Assembly: GCA_963082975.1 (NCBI GenBank)
Contig: OY720349.1
Location: 43,443,962 to 43,507,961, forward strand
From: Labia minor
Taxonomy: Eukaryota > Arthropoda > Insecta > Dermaptera > Spongiphoridae
Length of the DNA: 64,000 bases
Direction of reading: 5' to 3'
Below the pieces are notes generated by a model. It ran no database searches. It was not told the origin of the DNA and worked only from the letters and a program-made list of their open reading frames with translations. Made by a program: the position numbers and the translations under genes. This document shows, one piece after another, positions 25,401 through 37,084 of this stretch; position 1 is the stretch's first letter; every line of letters begins with the position of its first letter.

Positions 25401-26100
25401 TTTTGTTTTACAAATTAAGGAAATGGAGGGCAGTATTTGGTCCGCGAGCCGATGGTGGCTTCCTCTCATGATTTAAATGAATTAATAAATAAATAGATTT
25501 TTGATCATTTTGTGACTATTTTAATAAATAAATATAATTTTTTAAATCTTATTAAATTATTAAATAAAATGAAATAAAACAATACCTTTCCTTCCTATCG
25601 TCGTTAGGTAAAAAAATGAATACAAAATATCAAATGTTAAGAATTTTTGTTCGATTATTCATAATTCTAAAATAGATTATAAATTTTAAAAAATAATTAA
25701 ATTAAATGATATTAAACTTTATTCTATTTTTACCTTGATCATTTACCACTTTTATTATATAAATAATTTCAAAGAAAAAAAAAGTTTAATAAAGAAGATA
25801 ATTTTTATAATTAAATATTATATTTATATGTATGAATTAAATAAAATTAAAAATTCTCACTAAGAATGATTATAATATTTATATTTTATTTTCTAATATT
25901 CAAATATCATTTCAAATATTTATCTAAAATTCATTCTATAAGTTGTCATTTTAATTAATTTGATAAAATATTTAGATCTTATTTATCTTAAATAATTATT
26001 ATTTTTTTAAGGTTATACTTATTTTATTTGAATATTTCTTATTTTCTATTTAAAAACAAAGACTATAAAAATTATCAATGTCTAATAAAAAATAAAACAT
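22459..26100. other. AT-rich intergenic DNA with a few unique higher-complexity patches
   Basis: Patches of less biased sequence occur at 23222-23325 and 23635-23770. Neither is open in a convincing frame. The second holds AGGTCA (23650-23655) and its inverted copy TGACCT (23672-23677). A short fragment with the right-end signature of repeat R (CCTTCCTATCGTCG, TAGGTAAAAA) lies at about 25573-25615. Bases 22621-22679 are repeated exactly in reverse complement at 36505-36563. Confidence 0.45.
22621..22679 (-). repeat. 59-bp exact dispersed repeat, copy A
   Basis: The reverse complement of this segment is identical to 36505-36563 over 59 bases, including CATTTGGCTGACACTATTA. The flanks do not match. 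It is probably part of an otherwise unrecognised mobile element. Confidence 0.8.
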
Positions 26101-26600
26101 CTGGGAATGCGCAAGCTTGCATTGCCAAAACGAACTTAAGTTCGGATTAATTTAAGTTATAAATAAGTCAAGATTAAATATAAATATTATTGAATATTTT
26201 TATTTATTAGTGTTAGAAATAAAAATATTAATAAAATTTTTTTTATGTTCACTGGAATCGATGATTGTCACGAATAAATATAAATGACGTCACTAAAATA
26301 ATAAATATTAAAAATTTCAACTTTGGACGCCATTTTGACCATGTTCCCGAGGGGTATCAAAATATGAAAGGCACTTTACATTACTACTTTTCGATGCTCT
26401 TTCCGAATCTGAAGTCAGAATTTCAAAATTTTGAGTTTGATGTCGGACAGAACGACAGACTGAACGATTTTATAAACCCAATTAAGTTCGTTGAAAATGA
26501 TTTTTATTTAGTGTTTTATGAAGTAAAAAATATTTTTAAAACGTCAATTAATTTTAGAGACAAAAAATTATTAGAGATTGTGTAAAAATTAAAATATGTT
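26101..26600 (+). other. Unassigned block with palindromes and a 106-codon open frame
   Basis: The open frame at 26265-26585 reads MSRININDVTKIINIKNFNF and includes GRHFDHVPEGYQNMKGTLHY and SEFQNFEFDVGQNDRL. I recognise no domain. Just upstream are two palindromes: AATGCGCAAGCTTGCATT (near-perfect, about 26106-26123) and CGAACTTAAGTTCG (perfect, about 26131-26144). The combination could be a decayed mobile element or an orphan exon. Composition is somewhat less AT-biased than its flanks. Confidence 0.3.
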
Positions 26601-27575
26601 TTTTATACAAATCATAAAAAGTTGGTTTAAATTTTTAATTTTTTTAAAATAATCCTTTATTTATTTTGTTTAAAAATTTTTCTTTCGTGATGAAATATGA
26701 ATAAAAAATAATATTCAATTGTAAATAAATTTTTTATTTTAAAATTATTTGCAAAAAATAATTTACTAGATATAAATGTTATTGACATCTTTGATATGTT
26801 ATTTACTCTTTCAGTCATATATCATATTATTATATCATTATTGACCTATTTTGGTACTAATTATTTTCGCAAATTAAAACTAGACATATTCATTTCTATA
26901 AAATACCCTTGAACTCAGTGTTTCAAAATTAAAAAATGAATGTTTTAAAATTACATTCATGTTTATATTTTCTTTTTTTAATTAAAAAAAAATAATTAAT
27001 TTGGAAATAAATATAATTGGACAGTTTTATTGTAAAGCGTCGAGTAATGGTATTGCAAATGGGAATAGACCTATTATATTTTTAAAATAAAATTGTATGC
27101 AACATTTATGGTTCAAAAAACACATGACATCTATCTAGCCCCAAATATATTAAGAATTATATCATCGAGAAAGTTGAGGTGGGCCCAAATGAAAGAACAA
27201 AGAATTATGAAAAGATTATTTAAGAGAGAATGAACATCGGGTAAACTAAGAACGGGGAAGGTAAATAAAAAAATATAAATATAAAATTTTTTTATAAAAT
27301 AACGTTTTACTCAAGGACTAAAAATAATAAAATAATTTTTCAATAACCCTGACAGAGTTTATAGATGAATAACTTCATATATTCAACTAAAAACGTTGGG
27401 ATCTTTTAATTTTCATTTGATTTCTATGCTATTAACTTTCTATATGGAGCTATAATTCATATATATACATACATACCACACTAAAATACTTGATTTTTTT
27501 TTTAACAAGTAACACTATTTCTTCTAATATATCCAACCATTTTCTATTAAATAATAAAATCGTTCAAAAAATTAT
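26601..27575. other. AT-rich intergenic DNA, nothing recognised
   Basis: No supported gene. A short patch at 27165-27265 (GAGAAAGTTGAGGTGGGCCC) is less biased but has no open frame. Confidence 0.4.
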
Positions 27576-27848
27576 TCAGCGTAGAAGGAATACGGATATC
27601 GGAGGTAAAGAAGAGAAAATCCCAGAATTGATAATCACATCGTAATAATATGGATCTTCACTAAAAACAAGCAACTGTTGTATTGTTGAATATTTCAGAA
27701 TATTACCTACTAATTCTTGAGGTAATCTCTTCATATGTTGACCTACTTCTTGATCACAACTATAATTAACAGTTGTTTTATTTTCAGGAACAGCTTCTGA
27801 ACACAATTGTTGGTTTTCAACTTTTTGGATGACATGATTAAAAATCAA
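27576..27848 (-). CDS. Short F-box-like protein or exon (90 codons)
   Basis: The minus-strand frame from ATG 27848 contains MKRLPQELVGNILKYSTIQQ followed by LLVFSE and YYYDVIINSGIFSSLPP. The LPxELxxxIL...LL pattern matches the start of an F-box, the SKP1-binding motif of SCF ubiquitin-ligase adaptors. The residues before it are polar and unremarkable. F-box proteins are normally longer, with a substrate-binding C-terminus, so this is either a first exon, a very small F-box protein or a truncated copy. No second exon or regulatory signal could be identified. Confidence 0.4.
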   Translation of the reverse strand: MIFNHVIQKVENQQLCSEAVPENKTTVNYSCDQEVGQHMKRLPQELVGNILKYSTIQQLLVFSEDPYYYDVIINSGIFSSLPPISVFLLR

Positions 27849-28154
27849 AAAATAAAATCAAAAACAAAATTGAAAAGTACACTCAGTTAGCAAGAGTGCT
27901 AATGTTGACTATTTGAGATGCAGAGAGCAAATGATAGCTGAAGGAAATTGAAGGTGCCGTTTAAGTCGAAAAAAGGTATATCAAAACAGGCAACCAATAA
28001 AAAAAAATTAATTCCGGTACTTTCAGCGATTTAATCAAGTTGAATTCTCTATATAGCAGTTTTAAACAATTTTTAATCATTTGAAAAATTATCAAACTTA
28101 TATCTTTATTTTTACGGTCACTTTAGAAGAAAAAAAATAAACACGTGGTAGGTA
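27849..28154. other. Intergenic DNA, nothing recognised
   Basis: Moderately AT-rich. It lies upstream of the F-box-like frame and might hold its promoter, but no TATA or initiator could be assigned with confidence. Confidence 0.35.
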
Positions 28155-28219
28155 ATGGCCCTCTTCCGGTTGAGCTACATTTCTCAAAAGCTGATAGAAA
28201 ACTACGAATTTTGAATAAT
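28155..28219 (+). repeat. Second copy of the dispersed repeat seen at 3818-3880
   Basis: CCTCTTCCGGTTGAGCTACA through GAATTTTGAATAAT matches the earlier copy with only a few differences. Here the microsatellite tail is absent. Confidence 0.7.
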
Positions 28220-28221
28220 AC

Positions 28222-28470
28222 TCTGTATTGTTTTATAAATAATCGTTTTTTTTAAATTATTAATAAAATATAATTCTGAGCCCAAAAGTTATTTAAATAA
28301 ATATCTCTATAATATATAAAATTAAATTAAAATTTCTCTGAGTCGTCTGTATTGTTTTATAAATAATCGTTTTTTTTTAAATTATTAATAAAATATAATT
28401 CTGAGCCCAAAAGTTATTTAAATAAATATCTCTATATTATATAAAATTAAATTAAAATTTCTCTGAGTCG
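28222..28470 (+). repeat. Tandem duplication, two units of about 124 bp
   Basis: TCTGTATTGTTTTATAAATA begins units at 28222 and 28346. Both end CTCTGAGTCG (28345 and 28470). The two units differ by about two substitutions and one extra T, so the duplication is recent. Confidence 0.9.
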
Positions 28471-28949
28471 AAAATTTTCATCCTACTTTATTGTAAGTGT
28501 AATTGCTTTTCTGACAGGACATTATGTCCAATATAATATCTAGTTAAATTTTTCATAAAAGCATTAATATCTAAGGTAACTTTAATGAACGAATAAATGA
28601 CGAATCTTTTCTATTGTACAGAATTATTTAGGTAAAATTGAAAAAATATATAAGTATTATTTAAATTATAATTAAAAGAATAAATGGAAATGACAAGAGA
28701 AATGATAAAATAAAAATATAATTATGTTTTTGACCTAATTTAAAAAAAAATTTCTTTTAAATAATTTATTTCTTTTTTAAAAAATAGTGTCATATAATTT
28801 AAAAAGTATTTCTTCAATGTATGTACTCATTTCTTTTTTTTGTTAATGTCAAAGTTAAGTAAATAAACGATACTATTTAAATAAAAAACAACTTATATAT
28901 ATATATATATATATTATTAAAATATTTTTTAATATTATAATCAATTTTG
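28471..28949. other. AT-rich intergenic DNA, nothing recognised
   Basis: Short AT-rich interval ending in an AT dinucleotide tract (about 28894-28914) and the TAA repeat that borders the LINE fragment. Confidence 0.4.
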
Positions 28950-28959
28950 ATTATAATAA

Positions 28960-29705
28960 TAATAATAATAATACTTTTTTTTTGCGGTGAGGTAGGAAAA
29001 TATCTTACACATCTCTTAAGATTTTCGTCAAAATCTTGGTAAGTGGTACTTGCACCCACTAAAAAACCTCCCTCGTGGTTGAAAACAACATCCACCGTGG
29101 TACCAGAATTTCGTTTAAACTTCAGTGTGATGTTCTCTATTTTTTCATCATTTGCCTTCATCTAGGTTCAGCATTTTCTACCTTATTTCTGGATATCTCG
29201 ATCTTTCTTTTTTTCCGTAGAATATCTTCTATTAACAAACCAATCTCTTTTCAGTTGCTCTCAACAGCCAACATTCTTGCTGCTTTGTTTGTAACAGTTA
29301 CCTTCCCAATATTTTCATCTATTTTCTTTCTCTCCCGGTTCCATCGTATGCACTCGAAGAATGTGTGCTTGGAGTCGCCAATTTCCCCATTCTCGTATAT
29401 ACAACAGGGACAGATCAGCCGTCCCTATATATTTTATGTAGATACCTCCTGAAGTATCCGGGGAGCATCTGAGTGATGTAATAATTCACCTCTCCGTGCT
29501 TCCTTTCATACCAAGGACCTACATTTAGAATCAATGTCGCTGTCCACCTTCCTTTATGAGTAGATGAGTATTCGCTCATCAATGAGCAGATCTATTGGGA
29601 TGGAGCTGTTAATAATTTTTACCGCCTCCAGCAACACCATTCTATATGCAGAAGAAATCTGCAATGGGGTAACCAGGATGCAGCGACACTTTGCGCTTTT
29701 AATAG
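28960..29705 (-). pseudogene. R1/jockey-like LINE, 3' fragment of the reverse transcriptase ORF
   Basis: Minus-strand translation with frameshifts and stops gives ISSAYRMVLLEAVKIINSSI then PIDLLIDERI, the conserved segment after the polymerase domain of R1-type LINEs. It is followed by ICPCC...HTFFECIRWNRERKK, the C-terminal CCHC zinc knuckle. NIGKVTVTNKAARMLAVESN and LLIEDILRKKRK complete the tail. A further minus-strand frame (29161-28970) leads into an A/T tail and an ATT trinucleotide tract. Several stops make it non-functional, and everything upstream of the C-terminal part is missing. TAA-type repeats lie on both sides (28955-28972 and 29708-29745). Confidence 0.8.
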
Positions 29706-29707
29706 AG

Positions 29708-29745
29708 GTTAATAATAATAATAACAATAGTAATAATAATAATAT
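29708..29745 (+). repeat. TAA trinucleotide repeat bordering the LINE fragment
   Basis: An imperfect TAA tract matching in strand and phase the tract at 28955-28972 on the other side of the LINE fragment. The LINE therefore appears to sit within a trinucleotide microsatellite. Confidence 0.7.
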
Positions 29746-30210
29746 TTTTGAATAACGAAAAAAAGTTTTAATAGATTATTTTTTAGAAGAAAAAGCCTTT
29801 TTGATACAAGGAATAAATAATGAATATATTAATTATTAATTATATGACAGAGCTTAATAAAAGTCAGATGCTTTTCACAATAATAATAAATGAAATTGAA
29901 AAAACAATCAAAACTTGAAATAAATGATTATTTTTTTTATCTCAAATACACTAATATACATTAATAATATTAGAAAAGTATTAATCTGATCTTATAATCT
30001 TGATGGGGATTAACTTAAAAAATGAATTGTCAGTTTTTATTTATCTCTGTTACAATAATTATTAATACATCTGTAATAATAATATTAAAAGTAGAACAGC
30101 GACAATTAAAATTATCATTAATTTTTTTACACATTTGTTTGAAATAAAAATAAACAAAAAATCTAAAAAAAAATGAAGAGTGTCCGTCTCATCATAATTC
30201 TAATATTTTA
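29746..30210. other. AT-rich intergenic DNA, nothing recognised
   Basis: No coding or repeat structure beyond homopolymers. Confidence 0.4.
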
Positions 30211-30312
30211 TTATTATTATTTTCCGAGCTGTTACACTTACTCGGCACTAGGTGCCGGTAAAGTTTCACCTGCCCTTTCAGAAACTATTATTATTATTAT
30301 TATTATTATTAA
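30211..30312 (+). repeat. Probable retroelement tail within an ATT microsatellite
   Basis: A GC-richer segment (about 30225-30284; CCGAGCTGTTACACTTACTC, CGGCACTAGGTGCCG palindrome) is bordered on both sides by ATT repeats (30213-30222 and 30285-30312). This mirrors the arrangement around the LINE fragment at 28960-29705. It may be the 3' end of another LINE. Family not recognised. Confidence 0.4.
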
Positions 30313-31669
30313 CTATAATTATCAAATGTAAAATCCGTCCTCGAAATTATACTCTCATTCAATTATTCTTTCTAACTGACGGTATTTACTTATTTCTTAT
30401 TAAGTTTGATTGTTTTGCTGGATTATCTAAGTAGAATATTTCTCCCCGGAAATAAAATTGTATAATAAAACAACAAATTGGTGCTTATGTGAAAATCCTT
30501 TGAGTCTAGAATGGAAATAAAAGAAATAGAACAACCTTCATTGGCCTTGTTAATTATAATTATTTTTTTTTTTTGTTTTTTTATAACTAATATTAATGAT
30601 TGAAATAAAAGCTAATCTATATCAAATGAGTGATTAATGATCCATTAAGTTGGATTTTCTCACTTTAATATAATTCAATATTACATTCAATGAATCATAT
30701 TAATTAGAACATTTTTTTAAAATTATTTTTCACTTTTTTTATTTTTAGTATATTTTTAGTAGTATTAGTAAAAAAAAGTCATTTCTTCCTTGAAATAAGA
30801 GTCGATCGTGAATATTATTTTTTTTTTTTGAGAAATCTATTCATATAAATAAAATTTTTCCCATGTATCCCACATGGTTCATTTTTTTTTATTAAAATTA
30901 CAATAATTTAAATAATAGTAAAAAAAGACCTCTTTCGTAATATTTTTGGAACTGAAACTTTCACCTATTTCATCTTTATTTTATCAATAACTTGATATGA
31001 TGTCACCTTAAAAAAATTATATCACTATAGTCATAATTTAGAATATTTCAATAAAAAAAATAAATAAATAATTTAAGAAAATAACTAACGCTTTACTAAA
31101 TAAAAAAATTACAAATAATTCTTAAAAATTTATTATTTGGCCGCCTGGAACCATAGATAATCGGTCATACTAATATTAATGATAAAGATTTAGGACCATT
31201 TTAAAATTTTAAAATACTTTTAGAAATCTTTAATAAATTAAATTACTCTAAAATATTTTTTCTCTTGTAAAATAATTTTAAATTACATTCAAAAATCATT
31301 TCACATATATACATATTATATTTTATTTTATTATTTCTCCAATAATTTATTTAACTAAATTGACAATAGTTAAGTATATTATAAACAAATGATATATATA
31401 TATATATATATTTGATATTCGACCAAAGAACTTTACAATTTTCATTTCACAAATCAATCACAGCGAGAGTAGGTTAAGTAATAAAACATAAATGGTTTTC
31501 CCAGGCTCCCGAAATGGAAGCATTATTACTTAACATGAAAGTCCCTTGAAAAAGAAATGAATTGTTTTTTTATTTATTTAATGATATTGGACAAACACCT
31601 GGTCAGATATTAATTAAATAAATATTTAATTCTCTTCGTATAATTTATAGATTATTAATTTTCAGATTA
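30313..31669. other. AT-rich intergenic DNA, nothing recognised
   Basis: Low-complexity DNA with T homopolymers (about 30562-30574) and AT tracts. No gene. Confidence 0.4.
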
Positions 31670-32540
31670 GGTTAGAGATTCGTGACTGTTGGATTATTGG
31701 ATGCACGCTTTGGCAACTTCTTATATTAGACACTGTTTAAAAGTTTTATTGTTCGGTCTTATTTATGTTGATATATATTAGAATAGGAATACGATTGGAC
31801 AAGCCGAAACAAAATAAAATATTGTTGAGCCTGTCGGATTACCTGTGCCACTAGTGAAGGTGTTAAAAAAGAATTCTCAACTCTTTCACACGGGGAGTAA
31901 AATAAAATTAATTGGGAAATGAACCCTGAAATAAACTTCACGAAAGAGTGCAGTAGGTTTGACTATTAGTGCTTAGGCGATTCGCCTTGGGTAAACAAGA
32001 TCGGAAAGAAATAATAACAAATCAAATTAATCAAAATATCCGATGCTAACATATGGACCTGCAAAGAAAAAAATAGATTCACTTTTTTACAAATAAAAGA
32101 AAAGGGATCGTTGCCACGTTATAATATTTAATGAAAAGAAAATTAATATAAAGTAAAAATAAAATGAAATTGATATAAAATTAAAAGGAGAGAATCCTTA
32201 AATTTACAAATTAAATATAAAAATAAAAAGAAATAAATGCTAGCTAATGCTCAGCTAAAACAGACCAAGTTTACAAAAAAATAACAATAATAATAACTCA
32301 ACACAGTTTACCAAGTACGCGGTTAACAAAAAATGGCGAATTCACAGCTAAAAAGCCAAAAGCGTGTAAACAATATCAAGTCCAAAATGCAAGTGAGAGA
32401 TCACCTCTCCGAAGCTCAGAGGCAGAAGCCCTGAGCCCAACATCAACAAAGGGAAGCAAGGGGATTGGCTGTGAGGGGTCATGTGACCCTTTTAGCACAG
32501 TCAAATTAGCTTCTGAACAGTCCGACCACGTGGGTGAATA
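31670..32540. other. Higher-complexity block, possible LTR or other element
   Basis: Two less AT-biased parts, 31670-32030 and 32300-32540, stand out. Sequence such as TGTTGAGCCTGTCGGATTAC (31823) and the purine-rich GCTCAGAGGCAGAAGCCCTG (about 32414) resembles the texture of the solo LTR at 55885-56782. However, I could not find a TG...CA pair with a target duplication. The 60-codon minus-strand frame at 31759-31941 has no recognisable domain. Confidence 0.3.
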
Positions 32541-33204
32541 TAAATATACAAAAAAATATATATAAAAGAAAAAACTTATAAAAATTATATAAAAATAAAT
32601 TGATATTAAAATAAATAAATCTAAATCAGGGAGAGGCTTTTACAACGATAAATAAAACAATATTTTTATCTTCTTTTTTTATTGATACGAATTAAGCCAA
32701 ATAATAACTGCCCTGAGAAAAGCTAGGCAACCAATATTTAATTCATTACTATCTGGTTTCCTCCTACTGTCTATCCCTTTCATCCATATGTTTAGATGAA
32801 ATATTAAACAATGACAAAAAACTTTATTACTACAAGAATTCTCCCCAAAATATTTTATTTTATTTTTTAAGAATTATAAATTTATTTTTATATTTCAATC
32901 GGAAAAAAATATTAATAAATGCTAAATAAAAATTTTTGTTAAAAATTATAAACTGGGAAAAATTTAGACATAAAATAATGTAAGCATTTAATATGAGGTT
33001 AAACTATTTTGTACTTTTTACTATTTATATCTTAAAAGGTAAATTGAATAAAATTTAGTTTGAGGTAGAAGAGATGTGAACGGAAAAACATACAAATAGG
33101 GTAAAAGATAATATTTATAATAAATAAATTAATAAATTAAAATAATCCTACTCAAAATACCATAATTTAGAACATTTAAAAATAAATTATATTATCCAAA
33201 AATA

Positions 33205-33440
33205 ATGGGGTAACCAGGATATGGCAGGCATGACTCATGCCATGGGCGCCAACTGAAGGGGGGCGCGAAAGAGCAGCTAACTTGAAAATATTTTTATAGA
33301 TATAAATATAAGTATTAAAAAACTATGTAAGCAAAAAATAGGCATTACGAGAAATGAAAAAATGCAAGATAAAATATTTTGTTCTCAAAAATACATCACC
33401 CGAGAAAAGCGCGAGTCCGGAGTTTACCATAGGTTCATTT
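33205..33440. other. Probable mobile-element fragment with hairpin
   Basis: Contains GGCATGACTCATGCC (a 6-bp-stem palindrome) next to GGCGCCAACTGAAGGGGGGC, and CCGAGAAAAGCGCGAGTCCG further right. This composition is foreign to the surrounding AT-rich DNA. No terminal repeats or coding potential could be established. The remainder of 32541-34398 shows nothing recognisable. Confidence 0.3.
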
Positions 33441-34398
33441 ACCCTAAGTACACTTTAGCCCTCAAGAAATTATGCAACCTGTTGTTAGAATATGTTAATT
33501 AGAAATAAATTTTAGCGTAAAAAATAAATTTGATTTGACTGGTGAATTTGTAAATAAGTAATTTTTTAAATTCAAAGCTATTTTTATTAAAAATTAATTT
33601 GAAGTTTTATTTTTTTCATTTTTATAAATTATGCTTACTTATTTTTTTAAAAATGTAAATTTTAAATGTCTCTTATCTATCTAATAAATTATTCCTCACA
33701 CACAGACACATCACATCATTAATCTTTTTAATTAAATTTGATTTTTACAAATTTCTAAAAATGTTTTTAGAAAGCTTCTTATGTTTCTGGACCTTTTTTC
33801 ATCCAAAGTTTTTATTTAATTTGCTATAGTGAGGTATCTGCTTTGAATTTCTCTTAATTCTCTCCACTTACTGACATTCTATAATGGACCATATAGATCT
33901 CAGGGGATTTGGACTTTCTTTCCCCCTCTCTCTTTCTATCTGAGATAGTAACCTCATTTCGTTTGCTTCCACAACTGAAATGAATATGAACTTCCATCAT
34001 TTTATAGCAGTTAAATCAGTTCCATCCATTTACAATGCTATTATTATTTTATTTTATTAGAAACTAGATTTCGTGATCTTATTAAAAATTAAATTCTCAC
34101 GATTAGTTTGCTAATAAAAAAGTGGCGCTATCAAAAAATAAAATAGATTATGGTAAGAAAGTAAGATTGTAAAATTATAATATATTGAGTGTCTCAAATC
34201 TCTTGTTAATAAGTATTGAAAGATAGTCGATATTTCATTATTTCGAACACTTTTTTTTAAATTACACTTTAAATAAAGATCCACAATTAGTTTTTTAAGT
34301 CAAACACTTATTTATATTACAATATTTAAATTTTATTATTACAATTAGTAATTAAAGTTTTTCAAATATGTCTCGCATTCCTTTTAGAGATTCCTTTT

Positions 34399-35029
34399 TA
34401 CCGACCGACGATAGTAAGGGAGGTATTGTTTTCACACCAAATTTCACATGTGGAGATTTTTACATATCTCCACGAATCATGCATTTTCTAAACAGAAAAA
34501 AGTATTTTTAGCATGATGTCTGTCCGTCTGTCCGTCCGTCCGTATAGATGTGTACAGCCTGAACGGCTCAACCGATTTTGATGAAATTTGGTATATTTAC
34601 TTACTGCATCAGTGGGATGAATTGATCAACTTTTGGTGCAATTCCGGAAACCGGAAGTGGTAGTATTAGCGATCGACGATAGGAAGGAATGGGTTATTTT
34701 CACACCAAAGGAGATTTTTTTATATATCACCACGAATCATGCACTTTGTATTGGTTTTATCCTCGAGAAAAATCATATTTATTAATTTTTTCTTTATTTA
34801 AAATTATATGACGTCATCCAGCCATTCATGACGTCACAGCCTGGTCTTGCTTATATATTATAAATAAAATAAAATTAAAAATGTTTATATTTATTATTTA
34901 TGTATCCATATCTGTTTTTTATTACATTAATAGATATATGAAAATTATTTGAAATTGTTTCTGTAGATGGAAATTAATTTATTTCAAACCGTCGGTCGGT
35001 TCGGACCTGGCCACAGGTCAACTTATTTA
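34399..35029 (+). mobile_element. Repeat R, copy 3 (near full length)
   Basis: Runs from TACCGACCGACGATAGTAAG to CACAGGTCAACTTATTT. Relative to copy 6 it has lost a short segment of the second direct repeat (AAATTTCACATGA missing near 34709). The TGACGTCA pair and the CCGTCCGT-type short tandem (about 34520-34545) are intact. Confidence 0.85.
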
Positions 35030-35910
35030 GAATTATTTTATTTATATAATTAAATTATAATTCTTATAAATATAATAATTAATTAGATTTTATTTATGAA
35101 CATAAAAATTAATTAGAAACCCTCAGCAAAACTTGAATCTAAGTATAATTATTATTTTAAATTTTAGTAGCAATAATTACCAATATAAAATTTTTTAAAA
35201 AAATTTCTCTTCACATTCTATTGATACATTCATTCTCATTCAATCAGATATTTAATTATCGGGATTCAATACAAATAAACTTTTAATGTTTCTACTTCTT
35301 TTAATTTATTTTTATCACTTGTTTAAAAATTATTATTGAGAAAGAAATTTTCATTAATTCTTTCAATAGGGGCTTAAGAACCTGCTGGTGCTGGTAATCA
35401 TAAAGCATAACTACAAGATAAAACAAATATTTGAAAATGTTAAATTCTTTGAAAAATGCTTTGAAGTTTGTACCACAGAAAAAGTTCAGATTTCACAAAA
35501 ATGATTTCGTTACTAAAAGTAACAGTACTGGAAGTAGGTACCACCGCCAGATTATAAAGAACCAGTATATGTACCACCTCTGCTATAAATATTTCGCCTT
35601 TTGAATGACCATGTCTAAGCGGTTTAAAAAATCATAGTAATTTGCTTTTAAATAATTGGTTTTATTTGAAATAATCTTTTGTTCTAATGATTATTTTCTA
35701 ATTCATTCTCAGGCTACTTGAAGTGCAGAGTTTTCATATAAAATAATTCAAAATCGAAAAATAAATTAAAAATTGTATTACTATGATCAAATTAACAACA
35801 CATTATTTAGTAAAATATAATCTTATTAAAATCAGTATCATTTATTTTATTATATTCAATATTTATATTATACAATATTATTATTATAATTATAATTATC
35901 TTTATCTTTA
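35030..35910. other. AT-rich intergenic DNA, nothing recognised
   Basis: A patch at 35530-35590 (AAGTAGGTACCACCGCCAGA) is less biased but too short to classify. Confidence 0.35.
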
Positions 35911-36175
35911 TCTTTATATATATAAAAAGGTTTTTGTCTGCTCATTGATCAAAATTTAAAATTTTTTGTATATCTTTGCGTTTCATGACCTCTAGAATCC
36001 AGAAGTTACTTAATTTTTCTTGTCCGTCTGTCCGAAAAATTGTGACGATATTGACTCAAAATTGGCTGAACCTCTACTATAAAATTACATCAGAATATTC
36101 TTATATACTTCTATGTGTACATATTATTTATCTATTGAATAACCACATAAATTATTTTTTTTAAAATTAATATAA
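35911..36175 (+). mobile_element. Possible Helitron 5' end
   Basis: TCTTTATATATATAAAAAGG preceded by A, followed by TTTTTGTCTGCTCATTG, resembles the TCTATATATATAAAAG starts of many Helitrons and the clearer example at 55632. No 3' hairpin-CTRR end could be linked to it. The 62-codon open frame here is fortuitous. Confidence 0.35.
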
Positions 36176-36367
36176 TACCACAGGTTGTAATTCAGCGCCT
36201 TTGGTGGCTCAGAGAAGTGGATTCTATCCGACAGTGAATATAAAATTAATAATTCTAGCAGTTTCCATACAAAGAATGTTTATAATATTTAAATTTTTAA
36301 TTTAAATTCTAATATTCAAATTAATTTTAATTATTTAATTTATTTTAAAAGTTGTCATTTTAATCAA

Positions 36368-36699
36368 TATCTAGATATTTAATACGATAGTGTCCGTCTG
36401 TACGCAAAAAACTCCAGAGCCTAAAATACAAGGAGTAAGGTAACCAAATTTTTCTGAGGTGAAGGGTACCTCAAATGATGAAAAATAAAAAAGAAATTAG
36501 AATCTTTTTTATTAACAATGATAATAATAATATATCATTTGGCTGACACTATTATTTAATTATCTATATATTTAATACGATAGTGTCCGTCTGTACGCAA
36601 AAAACTCCAGAGCCTAAACTACAAGGAGTAAGGTAACCAAATTTTTCTGAGGTGAAGGGTACCTCAAATGAGATGAAAAATAAAAAAGAAATTAGAATC
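36368..36699 (+). repeat. Duplicated 140-bp unit separated by a 59-bp insert
   Basis: Units 36368-36504 and 36561-36699 share ATTTAATACGATAGTGTCCG, CTCCAGAGCCTAAA and GGTGAAGGGTACCTCAAATG with few differences. Between them lies the 59-bp sequence (36505-36563) that also occurs in reverse complement at 22621-22679. The second unit is followed by AGGTAACTCCTGAGCTGAGC, absent from the first. Period is 193 bp. Confidence 0.85.
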
Positions 36700-37084
36700 T
36701 TAGGTAACTCCTGAGCTGAGCTACGGGTGTTCCATTTTCCAGAAATATATATAAAGGAGGGTGTTTGTATGTATGTAATTTGTTTACTTTTTTGCTGTCA
36801 TATAGAAACAGATATATATATAATTAGAACCTCTCTCTCTCCCTCTATTTAAAATTTTAAAAAATGGAGTGTTCTAGCCAAATTAAGAAATTTAAATGCC
36901 TTATGCAACATTGATATGTAAATGAATTGGACTGGAAAAGGAGACATGTGATTAGAGAAATTGGGGAAAAATCAACCGAAATGTAATTAAACAAAAATAT
37001 TCAAGAATTATAATACGGATACGACTTACATACAATTAACATACAAAATGTAGAATTTGAAAAAGTATAAATATTTAAATACTT

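Noticed and set aside
31823-32540. Candidate second solo LTR starting TGTTGAGCCTG
   Set aside because: No CA end with a matching 5-bp duplication could be found, so only a low-confidence block is reported.
29665-33225. Shared 16-mer ATGGGGTAACCAGGAT at about 29665 and 33207
   Set aside because: The match stops at once on both sides, and one copy lies in LINE coding sequence. Likely coincidence.
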